Positions 1 to 7,907 of a stretch of 64,000 bases of DNA are shown piece after piece. The DNA lies in the NCBI RefSeq assembly GCF_024199945.1, contig NZ_JANADP010000001.1:8060001-8124000 (forward strand), read 5' to 3'. The translations under genes were made by a program, and so were the position numbers. The notes beneath the pieces were generated by a model, which worked only from the letters and a program-made list of their open reading frames with translations, was not told where the DNA came from and ran no database searches. The stretch's first letter is position 1, and each line of letters begins with the position of its first letter. The stretch comes from Bradyrhizobium sp. CCGUVB4N. Lineage in GTDB: Bacteria > Pseudomonadota > Alphaproteobacteria > Rhizobiales > Xanthobacteraceae.

Positions 1-164
1 GACATCCTTGAGGCCATATCGCGCAATTCGGGGATTGCTACACGTTCCCGTGAGTGGCTCCCAATCACATGTTCGTCGGCCGGGCCCAGGGCGGACTGGC
101 CACCCGGCCAGTTTCGCAATGGCCCGTGACATCCCAGATTGTGGACAGCTTACAGGAGCCTTCC

Positions 165-1031
165 ATGACCGACTTCACTCCTCTCACCTCGCTATCGTCC
201 GCGCTCGCGGATGTCGTGGCGCGCATCGCGCCGTCCGTCGTCTCCGTGCATTCGCATCGCTCCCGCTCGACCGGCTTCGTCTGGAAGCCCGGCCTGATCG
301 TGACCGCCGACGAGGCGCTGGCGGACGAGGGCGAGGTCCAGATCGTGCTTGCCGACGGCAGCACGGCCTTGGCCACCATCGTGGGCCGCGACCACACCAC
401 CGATATCGCGTTGCTGCGCGCCGACACCAACCTCGCGCCGGTCAGGCTCGCCGCAACGGTCCCCGCCCTCGGCGCGCTGTCGGTCGTGGTCGCCACCAAT
501 CGCGATGCGCCGAGCGCGGCGCTCGGGATGGTATCGGTATCCGGCAAGGGCTGGCGCTCCTTGCGCGGCGGCGAGATCGATACGCGGATCGAGCTCGATG
601 TCCGCCTGCGTTCGAGCCAGGAAGGCGGCCTTGCCGTCGATGCCTCCGGCGAGGCCTTCGGCATGACCGTGCTCGGACCGCGGCGCGTGCTGGTGATCCC
701 GACGGCGACGATCGAGCGGGTCGCGGCGCAGCTCGAAACGCGCGGCCGCATCGCGCGCGGGTATCTCGGGCTCGGACTGCAGCCGCTGCGGCTCGACGAC
801 GGCATCGGCGCGATGGTGATGAATGTCGACAAGGCAGGTCCCGCCGCCACAGCCGGCATCCGCCAGGGCGACGTGATCGTCGCGGTCAATGACCAGAAGC
901 TGTCCGGCGTGCGCGCGCTGTTGCGGACGCTGGGCCCGGCGAGCGTCGGCCAGGTGGTCGATGTCGCGATCCGCCGCGGCGGCGAGCCGGCGAGCTTCAA
1001 GGTCACGATTGGCGAAAGGCCGGAGGCGTGA
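165..1031 (+). CDS. HtrA/DegP-like PDZ protein lacking catalytic residues (pseudoprotease)
   Basis: The 288-residue protein has the trypsin-fold plus PDZ layout of HtrA proteases: protease-like domain about 15-190, PDZ about 195-285. Aligned by eye to the family, the His position (normally TNNHVV) reads TADEAL with Glu50, and the Ser position (normally GNSGG) reads SQEGG with Glu153. The Asp (HTTDIALL, Asp80) is kept. Proteolysis is therefore unlikely, and a binding or sensing role is inferred. No signal peptide or membrane segment is visible, so it is probably cytoplasmic. The start is ATG 165, preceded by an AGGAG-like site; longer upstream starts give an unrelated N-terminus. Its stop overlaps the next gene by four bases (GTGA), implying translational coupling. 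Confidence 0.85.
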   Translation: MTDFTPLTSLSSALADVVARIAPSVVSVHSHRSRSTGFVWKPGLIVTADEALADEGEVQIVLADGSTALATIVGRDHTTDIALLRADTNLAPVRLAATVPALGALSVVVATNRDAPSAALGMVSVSGKGWRSLRGGEIDTRIELDVRLRSSQEGGLAVDASGEAFGMTVLGPRRVLVIPTATIERVAAQLETRGRIARGYLGLGLQPLRLDDGIGAMVMNVDKAGPAATAGIRQGDVIVAVNDQKLSGVRALLRTLGPASVGQVVDVAIRRGGEPASFKVTIGERPEA

Positions 1032-1399
1032 GCGAGGACAACGCACCCGAGATCGTGCTGTCCCTGGAGATCGACGATCCCACGCTGGCCGACCGCCTCG
1101 CGACACTGCTCGGCAGCGTCGCGGGGCTTCGCCTTGCTGCGCCCGGCGAGACCGCCACGGCAAGCGTCGTCGCGCGCGATCCGCGCGTCATGCCGGAAGA
1201 CATCGCACTGACGCAGCGCGAGCTCGACGTGCTGGCGCTGATGGCGGAAGGCGCCTCCAACAAGATGATCGCGCGGCAGCTCAGCATCTCCGTGCACACC
1301 GTGAAATTCCATGTCGGCTCGCTGCTGGACAAGCTGGATGCCACCGGCCGCACCGACGCCGTCGCGCATGCGGCGCGCCGCGGTGTGATCGAGCTATAG
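1028..1399 (+). CDS. Stand-alone LuxR-type helix-turn-helix regulator
   Basis: This 123-residue protein starts with GTG inside the stop region of the HtrA-like gene. Residues about 58-118 form a GerE/LuxR DNA-binding domain: LTQRELDVLALMAEG, then NKMIARQLSISVHTVKFHV and a final helix. The first 57 residues are too short for a receiver domain and contain no recognisable phosphoacceptor, so it is not a standard response regulator. The coupling to a dead HtrA-like protein suggests that the partner gates its activity; this is inference. It ends head-to-tail with the kinase gene on the other strand, overlapping by six bases. Confidence 0.85.
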   Translation: MSEDNAPEIVLSLEIDDPTLADRLATLLGSVAGLRLAAPGETATASVVARDPRVMPEDIALTQRELDVLALMAEGASNKMIARQLSISVHTVKFHVGSLLDKLDATGRTDAVAHAARRGVIEL

Positions 1400-2479
1400 C
1401 GCGATCGGGAATTTGAGTTCGACGGTCAGGCCCGGCGCGTTGTCACGCAGCGCGATCTCGGCGCCGTGGAGCCGCGATACCGCCGCGACCAGGCTCAGGC
1501 CCAGACCGTTGCCGGGCGTATAACGGCTCTGTTCGAGCCGGTAGAAGCGTTTGAAGACGTGATCATGCTGGTCGGCGGCAATGCCCGGACCGTCATCGGC
1601 GATGGCGATCGTCGCGCTGGTGCCGGCATAACGGCAGGTCACGGTCACTTGTCCGCCGGCGCGGCCATGCTTGATCGCGTTGTCGACCAGATTGGCGATG
1701 GCATCGAACAAGAGGTCGCGATCGCCGGTTACGGCAACGTCGCGGTCACCGCCAAGGCTCATGCGCGTCGCGACCTGTTCGGCGGCGGCGTCATAGAGCT
1801 CGACGACCTCGCCGGCGATCTCGGCAAGATTGAGCGCGCGAAACGCGCTGCGGCGAGCGCGGGTCTCGATCTCCGATATCCGTGTGATCGAGGCGAACAT
1901 GCCGAGCACCGCATCGAGGTCGGCGATGGTATCGCCGATCAGCGCGGCATCGGCTTCACTGTTGCGCTCGTGGTGATAGGCCTTTTCCAGCCGGCCGCGC
2001 ATGCGCGTCAGCGGCGTGCGCAGATCATGGGCGACATTGTCGCTGACCTGCTTGACTTCGCCCATCAGCGTCTCGATCCGATCGAGCATCTGATTGAGGT
2101 TTTCGGCGACGCGGTCCCACTCATCGTGGCTGCCGCGCAGGGGAATGCGCCGGTCGAGGCCGGACAGCATGATGGCGCGGCTGGTGGCGTTGATCTCCTC
2201 GATCCGCCCGACCGTGCGTCGCGTCACCAGCACGGCGGCAAGGCCTGCCAGCACGACCAGCAGCACCGCAACTGCGACCATCGCCAGCTCGAGCATCGCG
2301 ACGAAACCTGAGTGGTCGCCGACATCGCCGACCCGGCTCCGCACGAAAGCGAGCGTGCCGAAATAGACATAGGCCATGATCGCCGCGACGATCAGGCCGA
2401 AGATCGCGATCGCGATCAGCGCCAGGCGGAAGGTCGAGGAACGAAGCGTGTCAGCCAGGAGCACGGAGGCAATATCCAA
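1394..2479 (-). CDS. Two-component sensor histidine kinase
   Basis: This is a 361-residue inner-membrane kinase. Membrane segments lie at about 18-40 and 62-86 around a very short periplasmic loop, followed by a HAMP region (about 87-140). The phosphoacceptor helix has His151 in NVAHDLRTPLTRMRG. The ATP-binding domain has the N box NLVDNAIKHG, the G1 box DDGPGIA and the G2 box GNGLGLSL. The small periplasmic part suggests that it senses a membrane signal rather than a soluble ligand. Its 5' end overlaps the response-regulator gene by 29 bases, so the two are cotranscribed; a slightly later start is possible. Confidence 0.9.
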   Translation of the reverse strand: MDIASVLLADTLRSSTFRLALIAIAIFGLIVAAIMAYVYFGTLAFVRSRVGDVGDHSGFVAMLELAMVAVAVLLVVLAGLAAVLVTRRTVGRIEEINATSRAIMLSGLDRRIPLRGSHDEWDRVAENLNQMLDRIETLMGEVKQVSDNVAHDLRTPLTRMRGRLEKAYHHERNSEADAALIGDTIADLDAVLGMFASITRISEIETRARRSAFRALNLAEIAGEVVELYDAAAEQVATRMSLGGDRDVAVTGDRDLLFDAIANLVDNAIKHGRAGGQVTVTCRYAGTSATIAIADDGPGIAADQHDHVFKRFYRLEQSRYTPGNGLGLSLVAAVSRLHGAEIALRDNAPGLTVELKFPIAL

Positions 2480-3143
2480 TGCCGCGAATGGTATGGATCA
2501 ATGGATAGGCCTGGGCATCGTCGACCTTGCGACGGACGCGTCCGACATAGACGTCGATGATGTTGGTGGAGGGATCGAAATGCAGGTCCCAGACATGCTG
2601 GAGCAGCATCGCGCGGGAGACGACGCGGCCCTCGTTGCGAACGAGATATTCGAGCAATTGAAACTCGCGCGGCAGCAGCGGAATCTTGCGGCCGCGACGG
2701 CTGGCATTGCGTGCGATCAGATCCACCGCGAGATCGCCGACACGCAGAATCGTTTCCTTGGCGATGGTCTCGCTGCGGCGGCCGAGCGCCTCGAGGCGGG
2801 CGAGCAACTCGACGAAGGAAAACGGCTTGACGAGGTAATCGTCGCCGCCGGCACGCAAGCCGCGCACACGGTCATCGACCTCGCCGAGCGCGGAGATGAT
2901 CAGGAAGGGCGAGGCAACGCCGTCATCGCGCATCTGCCGCATCACGGCGATGCCATCGATGTCGGGCAGCATGCGGTCGATCGTGATCACGGCATAGTCG
3001 CGCGCAACGCCGTGGCTGAGGGCTTCGCGCCCCGTAGCGGCGAGGTCGACGTCATAGCCGGACATCGTCAGCTCCTCGACGAGCTGGCCTGCAGTTTCCG
3101 GATCGTCCTCGACGACCAGGATGCGACGGTGGCCTCCGGTCAT
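2451..3143 (-). CDS. OmpR/PhoB-family response regulator
   Basis: This 230-residue protein has a receiver domain (about 8-120, acidic pair EDD at 12-14, phosphoacceptor Asp56 in TIDRMLPDIDG, Lys in LVKPFSF) and a winged-helix domain (about 130-225, with LLPREFQLLEYLVRN and RGIGYCL). It is the first gene of the pair and is cognate to the overlapping histidine kinase. Arg replaces the usual residue right after the phosphoacceptor. The regulated genes cannot be told from the window. Confidence 0.92.
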   Translation of the reverse strand: MTGGHRRILVVEDDPETAGQLVEELTMSGYDVDLAATGREALSHGVARDYAVITIDRMLPDIDGIAVMRQMRDDGVASPFLIISALGEVDDRVRGLRAGGDDYLVKPFSFVELLARLEALGRRSETIAKETILRVGDLAVDLIARNASRRGRKIPLLPREFQLLEYLVRNEGRVVSRAMLLQHVWDLHFDPSTNIIDVYVGRVRRKVDDAQAYPLIHTIRGIGYCLRAPG

Positions 3144-3240
3144 GACAAACTCCGAGCGACGATCGCCACCAGACTATCCCGTTCCGGGGCTGAGCGGAAC
3201 TGCCTGGTGGCGATCGCGACAATGGTGCGGTACGGCGATG

Positions 3241-3744
3241 CTAGTACCAATTTTCCCCGCACACATTGACCCATTGCCACCCATAGGGCGTCAAGCTCCT
3301 GCGCCAGCATCCGTCGTCGTAATAATTGGCGTAGTAGAAGGGCGCACCGATGAAGGCGAACCGGTGGAAGCGATGATGCCGGAAGAAGAAGGCGTGGCGG
3401 CCGATGAACGGCCTGCCGTGCCAGCCGGCGCCGGCGAAACGCGGCCCGAAGGCCGCGCGGGTCGCCAATGGGGCACCGGCAAAGCGCGGCCCAAAGGCAG
3501 CGTGGGCCGCCATCGGCGAGCCGGCGAAGCGGGCGCCGCTGAAATGAGCTCCGCCCATGCCGCCGAAGTGCATGCCGCCGCCCATACCGCCGACGTGCAT
3601 CCCTCCACCACCGAAATGGCCACCACCGCCAAAGCCGCCGCCGTGACCGCCGCCACCACCACCCCGGGCGAGAACGGGCGATGCAAGTGCCAGCGCCGCG
3701 ACGACGGTCGCCGCGACGAGGCGAGTGAGACGTCTGTTGTTCAT
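3241..3744 (-). CDS. Secreted Gly/His-rich protein
   Basis: The 167-residue product begins with a signal peptide (MNNRRLTRLVAATVVAALALA, cleavage near SPVLA-RG). It is followed by a Gly- and His-rich stretch with repeated GGG, GGHFGG and MHFGGMGG units (about 27-80), then a Phe/Ala/Pro repeat ARFAG.P.A.HAAFGPRFAG, and an aromatic-rich tail with two Cys (WRRSLTPYGWQWVNVC). Such low-complexity secreted proteins are common in Bradyrhizobium and have no known function. The tail resembles small His/Tyr-rich periplasmic proteins. The gene lies 117 bases downstream of tex on the same strand. Confidence 0.8.
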   Translation of the reverse strand: MNNRRLTRLVAATVVAALALASPVLARGGGGGGHGGGFGGGGHFGGGGMHVGGMGGGMHFGGMGGAHFSGARFAGSPMAAHAAFGPRFAGAPLATRAAFGPRFAGAGWHGRPFIGRHAFFFRHHRFHRFAFIGAPFYYANYYDDGCWRRSLTPYGWQWVNVCGENWY

Positions 3745-3861
3745 CGGAAATCCTCCATGCAGCGCGGCAACACGCGCCGCGCGGGGAGGATCAGATGAGA
3801 AGAAAGAGCCCTCTCCTTCAACTTACAAATGCGCCAGATTCTGACGCGGGTGTTAGGGAGG

Positions 3862-6195
3862 CTAGGCCCGCTTGCCGTTGTTCTTCTCGGCCGCACGACG
3901 CATCGCTTCGGCGAGCGCGCCACCGCCGGAAGATTCCTGCTGGCGCGGGGCCGATGACGTCATGCGGTTGGTGTTGCGCGTGTTGTCGCGCTGCATGCCG
4001 GGGGCGTCCTTCTTGGCGCCGACCTCGTCGTCGAGGCGCAGCGTCAGCGAGATGCGCTTGCGGGCGACCTCGAAGTCCAGCACCTTCACCTTGACGATGT
4101 CGCCGGGCTTCACCACCTCGCGCGGATCCTTGATGAAGGTTTTCGACATCGCCGAGATGTGGACGAGGCCGTCCTGGTGCACGCCGATGTCGACGAACGC
4201 GCCGAAGGCGGCGACGTTGGTCACGGTACCCTCGAGGATCATGCCCTTCTGGAGATGCTTGATCTCCTCGACGCCCTCCTTGAACACCGCGGCCTTGAAC
4301 GCCGGACGCGGGTCGCGACCGGGCTTTTCCAATTCGCGCAGAATGTCGGTGACGGTCGGCAGACCGAAGGTCTCGTCGACGAAATCCTTCGGCTTCAGCG
4401 TACGGACGACCTCGCTGGAGCCAATCAGCGCCTTGATGTCGCTCTTGGTCGCGGCGAGAATCCGGCGCACCACCGGATAGGCTTCCGGATGCACGCCGGA
4501 GGCATCGAGCGGGTCTTCGCCGCCGAGGATGCGCAGGAAGCCGGCGCACTGCTCGAACGCCTTCGGCCCGAGCCGTGGTACTTCCTTCAGCGCCTTGCGC
4601 GACTTGAACGGACCGTTGGCATCGCGATGCGCGACGATGCTCTGCGCCAGGCCGGAGCCGACGCCCGACACGCGCGCGAGCAGCGGCGCGGACGCCGTGT
4701 TGACGTCGACGCCGACCGCGTTCACGCAGTCTTCGACCACGGCATCGAGCGATTTGGCGAGCTTGGCCTGGCCGAGATCGTGCTGATACTGGCCGACGCC
4801 GATCGCCTTGGGCTCGATCTTGACGAGCTCGGCGAGCGGATCCTGCAGACGACGGGCAATCGAAACCGCACCGCGCAGGGTGACGTCGAGATCGGGCAAT
4901 TCCTCCGAGGCGAAGGCCGAGGCCGAATAGACCGACGCGCCGGCTTCCGACACCACGATCTTGGACATCTTCAGCTCGGCGAGGCCCTTGACGAGATCGC
5001 CCGCGAGCTTGTCGGTTTCGCGCGAGGCGGTGCCGTTGCCGATCGCGATCAGTTCGACGCGGTGCTTGATTGCGAGCTTGCCGAGGATCGCCAGCGACTC
5101 GTTCCACTGCCGCTGCGGCTCGTGCGGATAGATCACGGCGGTATCGACCACCTTGCCGGTCGCATCGGTGACGGCGACCTTGACGCCGGTGCGGTAGCCG
5201 GGATCGAGACCCATAGTGGCGCGGGTGCCGGCGGGCGCCGCCAGCAGCAGATCGCGCAGGTTCGAGGCGAACACGCGGACGGCCTCGGTCTCGGCCGCAT
5301 TCCACAGCCGCATGCGCAGGTCGATATTGAGGTGCACCTGGATCTTGGTGCGCCAGGCCCAGCGCACGGTGTCGATCAGCCAGCGATCGCCGGCGCGCTT
5401 GAGGTCGGCGATGCCGAACCGCTTCATGATCTTCAATTCATAGGCGCCCGGGACACCCGCCGGCGGCACCTCGGCCTCGGCCTGGATCTGGAGATCGAGG
5501 ATCTCTTCCTTCTCGCCGCGGAACATCGCGAGGATGCGGTGCGAGGGCAGCTTGGTCAGCGGCTCGGAGAATTCAAAATAGTCGGCGAATTTTTCGCCCT
5601 CGGTCTTCTTGCCGTCGCGCACCTTCGAGGCCATGCGCGCGTTGGTCCACATCTCCTCGCGCAACACGCCGATCAAATCGGCGTCTTCGTCAAAACGTTC
5701 GACCAGGATGGCGCGGGCGCCGTCGAGCGCGGCCACCGCATCGGCAACGCCCTTCTCGGCGTTGATGAAGCCTTCGGCGACGACCTTGGGATCGTTGCCG
5801 GGCTCCGCGATCAGCTGGTTGGCGAGCGGCTCGAGGCCGGCCTCCTTGGCGATCTCGGCCTTGGTGCGGCGCTTCGGCTTGAACGGCAGATAGATGTCTT
5901 CGAGGCGTGCCTTGCTGTCGGCGGCGAGGATGGAGGCTTCGAGTGCGGCGTCGAGCTTGCCCTGCTCGCGGACTGATTCGAGGATCGCCTTGCGGCGATC
6001 TTCCAGCTCGCGGAGATAGCCCAGGCGCTCCTCCAGCGTGCGCAATTGCGCGTCGTCGAGCGCACCGGTCGCTTCCTTGCGGTAGCGCGCGATGAAGGGA
6101 ACCGTGGCGCCGCCGTCGAGCAACGCCACCGTCGCCTCGACCTGCTCTGCCCGTACCCCAAGCTCCTGCGCAATTTTCTGGTTGATATTTGCCAC
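3862..6195 (-). CDS. tex: Tex-type RNA-binding transcription accessory protein
   Basis: The 777 residues match Tex in length and order. The N-terminal helical region has VPFIARYRKEATGALDD near residue 35. A YqgF/RNase-H-like domain lies in the middle (GLDPGYRTGVKVAVTD and AIGNGTASRETDKL), followed by helix-hairpin-helix repeats (NTASAPLLARVSGVG, LGPKAFEQCAGFLRI). A C-terminal S1 domain (GMILEGTVTNVAAFGAFVD to about residue 715) is followed by a short charged tail. Tex binds nucleic acid and influences transcription in bacteria, and the cytoplasmic location follows from the lack of any export signal. It is a single gene on its strand. Confidence 0.96.
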   Translation of the reverse strand: MANINQKIAQELGVRAEQVEATVALLDGGATVPFIARYRKEATGALDDAQLRTLEERLGYLRELEDRRKAILESVREQGKLDAALEASILAADSKARLEDIYLPFKPKRRTKAEIAKEAGLEPLANQLIAEPGNDPKVVAEGFINAEKGVADAVAALDGARAILVERFDEDADLIGVLREEMWTNARMASKVRDGKKTEGEKFADYFEFSEPLTKLPSHRILAMFRGEKEEILDLQIQAEAEVPPAGVPGAYELKIMKRFGIADLKRAGDRWLIDTVRWAWRTKIQVHLNIDLRMRLWNAAETEAVRVFASNLRDLLLAAPAGTRATMGLDPGYRTGVKVAVTDATGKVVDTAVIYPHEPQRQWNESLAILGKLAIKHRVELIAIGNGTASRETDKLAGDLVKGLAELKMSKIVVSEAGASVYSASAFASEELPDLDVTLRGAVSIARRLQDPLAELVKIEPKAIGVGQYQHDLGQAKLAKSLDAVVEDCVNAVGVDVNTASAPLLARVSGVGSGLAQSIVAHRDANGPFKSRKALKEVPRLGPKAFEQCAGFLRILGGEDPLDASGVHPEAYPVVRRILAATKSDIKALIGSSEVVRTLKPKDFVDETFGLPTVTDILRELEKPGRDPRPAFKAAVFKEGVEEIKHLQKGMILEGTVTNVAAFGAFVDIGVHQDGLVHISAMSKTFIKDPREVVKPGDIVKVKVLDFEVARKRISLTLRLDDEVGAKKDAPGMQRDNTRNTNRMTSSAPRQQESSGGGALAEAMRRAAEKNNGKRA

Positions 6196-6686
6196 GCGAG
6201 AATCCCTCTATATCCAAGCACGCGACGCAAGCCGAAATCCGGCCGCGGGACGCCGCTTATGGACCAACCGAGGTTGATTCATCAAGGTGCGGCGCGCAAC
6301 CGTCGACAGAGGATTTTTTTTTGCGGGACCGATGCGGTCTCGCCACAATCGTGGGGATGTCGCGGGGCACACATGAAGTCCTGTAGGATGGGTAGAGCAC
6401 TTGCGAAACCCATCAACTCTTCTTCCAATCGGAGACATGATGGGTTTCGCTGCGCTCTACCCATCCTACGGCCTCGCAGACACACCTTCGCACCCTCGCG
6501 GCGCGTTTCGCCCGAGGGGAGTTGTTTGGCGAAGACTCGTCGTTTGGTACTGATATCGAGCGCAATCGATGGATCACGCGGTATGGGTCCTGGCTTTCGC
6601 CAGGACGACATCGGGGATTGACATCCACCCGGCTTCCACGGCTGGTTGGGCCTGCCGGACCATCGAACTTCCCACGAGGACACTCC
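6196..6686. other. Gene-free intergenic region with one palindromic repeat
   Basis: This stretch of about 490 bases separates the divergent tex and cyanuric acid amidohydrolase genes. I see no convincing coding region; the reading frames here change strand across the palindromic repeat at 6383-6469. Both flanking genes must have their promoters in it. An oligo-T run near 6314 is the only other distinct feature. Confidence 0.7.
6383..6469. repeat. Intergenic palindromic repeat, GTAGGATGGG family, copy 1
   Basis: An 87-base imperfect palindrome begins GTAGGATGGGTAGAGC and ends GCTCTACCCATCCTAC, with inner arms GCGAAACCCATCA and TGATGGGTTTCGC. The second copy in this window, at 55687-55771, has the same outer arms. 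Bradyrhizobium genomes carry many such elements between genes. Confidence 0.85.
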
Positions 6687-7796
6687 ATGCGGACGACATC
6701 GGTCGGCGTCTTCAAGGTCGCCACCAAGGGCCCCGGCGACGTTTCCGGCCTCATGAGCCTGATCGTTTCAGGCGCGATCGATCCGGCCGCCATCCTGGCA
6801 ATCCTCGGCAAGACCGAGGGCAATGGCGGTGTCAATGATTTCACCCGGGAATATGCCGTCGCCGCGCTGTGCACGGCGCTGGCGCCAAGGCTCGATCTGA
6901 CGCCGCACGAGGTCGAGCAGCGCATCGCGTTCGTGATGTCCGGCGGCACCGAGGGCGTGCTCAGCCCGCACATCACGGTGTTCACGCGCCAGCAGGTTGC
7001 GAAGCCGCTCACAGGCATCTCCGGCAAGCGCCTGAGCATCGGCATGGCGCAGACCCGCGATTTCCTGCCCGAGGAGCTCGGCCGCTCGGCACAGATCACC
7101 GAGACCGCCAAGGCGGTGAAGGCCGCGATGGCGGATGCCGGCATCAGCGATGCCGCCGACGTCCATTTCGTCCAGATCAAGTGCCCGCTGCTGACCAGCG
7201 AGCGTGTCGAGGCCGCGGCCGCGCGCGGCAGCAAGACGGCGACGATCAGCGCCTACAGCTCGATGGCCTATTCGCGCGGCGCCTCCGCGCTCGGGGTTGC
7301 GGTCGCGCTCGGCGAGATATCTCCCGATCTTCGCGACCAGGACGTGCTGCACCGCTACGATCTGTTCTCGAAGGTGGCCTCGACCTCGTCAGGGATCGAG
7401 CTGATGCACAACGTTGTCATCGTGCTCGGCAATTCGGAAGGCTCCGCAAGCGAATTCGAGATCGGGCATGCCGTGATGAGCGACGCGATCGATGCGCCTG
7501 CGGTGGTATCCGCATTGACAAGTGTTGGCCTTGACATCGCGCCGCAAACCGGCACCGGCCGCGAGCTCGTCAACATCTTCGCCAAGGCCGAGGCCTCGCC
7601 GGATGGCACCGTGCGCGGCTTCCGCCACACCATGCTCGAGGACACCGATATCAGCTCGACACGCCATGCCCGCGCGGCGGTCGGCGGGTTGATCGCCGGC
7701 CTTGCCGGCACCGGCGCGGTCTACGTCTCCGGCGGCGCCGAGCACCAGGGGCCCGCCGGCGGTGGACCAGTTGCGGCGATCGCAAGGCTGCTTTAA
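6687..7796 (+). CDS. Ring-opening amidohydrolase, cyanuric acid hydrolase type
   Basis: The 369-residue protein belongs to the cyanuric acid hydrolase/barbiturase family, which opens the s-triazine or pyrimidine ring without metal help. The three internal repeats each show the family Ser-Lys pairs: SGGTEG (85-90) with Lys42, YSSMAYSRGASALG (190-203) with Lys165, and VSGGAEHQGP (347-356) with Lys300. Its length matches AtzD-type enzymes (about 360). The ATG at 6687 follows a GAGGA site by six bases; the extension upstream runs back into the palindromic repeat region and is not coding. An amidase follows on the same strand after 111 bases, as a candidate next step. Confidence 0.88.
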   Translation: MRTTSVGVFKVATKGPGDVSGLMSLIVSGAIDPAAILAILGKTEGNGGVNDFTREYAVAALCTALAPRLDLTPHEVEQRIAFVMSGGTEGVLSPHITVFTRQQVAKPLTGISGKRLSIGMAQTRDFLPEELGRSAQITETAKAVKAAMADAGISDAADVHFVQIKCPLLTSERVEAAAARGSKTATISAYSSMAYSRGASALGVAVALGEISPDLRDQDVLHRYDLFSKVASTSSGIELMHNVVIVLGNSEGSASEFEIGHAVMSDAIDAPAVVSALTSVGLDIAPQTGTGRELVNIFAKAEASPDGTVRGFRHTMLEDTDISSTRHARAAVGGLIAGLAGTGAVYVSGGAEHQGPAGGGPVAAIARLL

Positions 7797-7907
7797 AGCG
7801 CCCCGACCTCTCCGTCCGGCGCAACCCTGCCCTTCGCGCCGGCTCAGTTGATTCACGCGGGCCCTTGCGAAAAAGGTGGCGCCGCGACCCAAGGGGATTT
7901 GAACTTC

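Noticed and set aside
4159..5976. 605-codon open frame opposite tex
   Set aside because: It is the mirror of a clearly conserved gene in high-GC DNA, with Arg/His/Asp-rich nonsense composition and no ribosome site.
6196..6686. Small genes on both strands in the gap before the cyanuric acid hydrolase
   Set aside because: All run across the palindromic repeat and lack ribosome sites.
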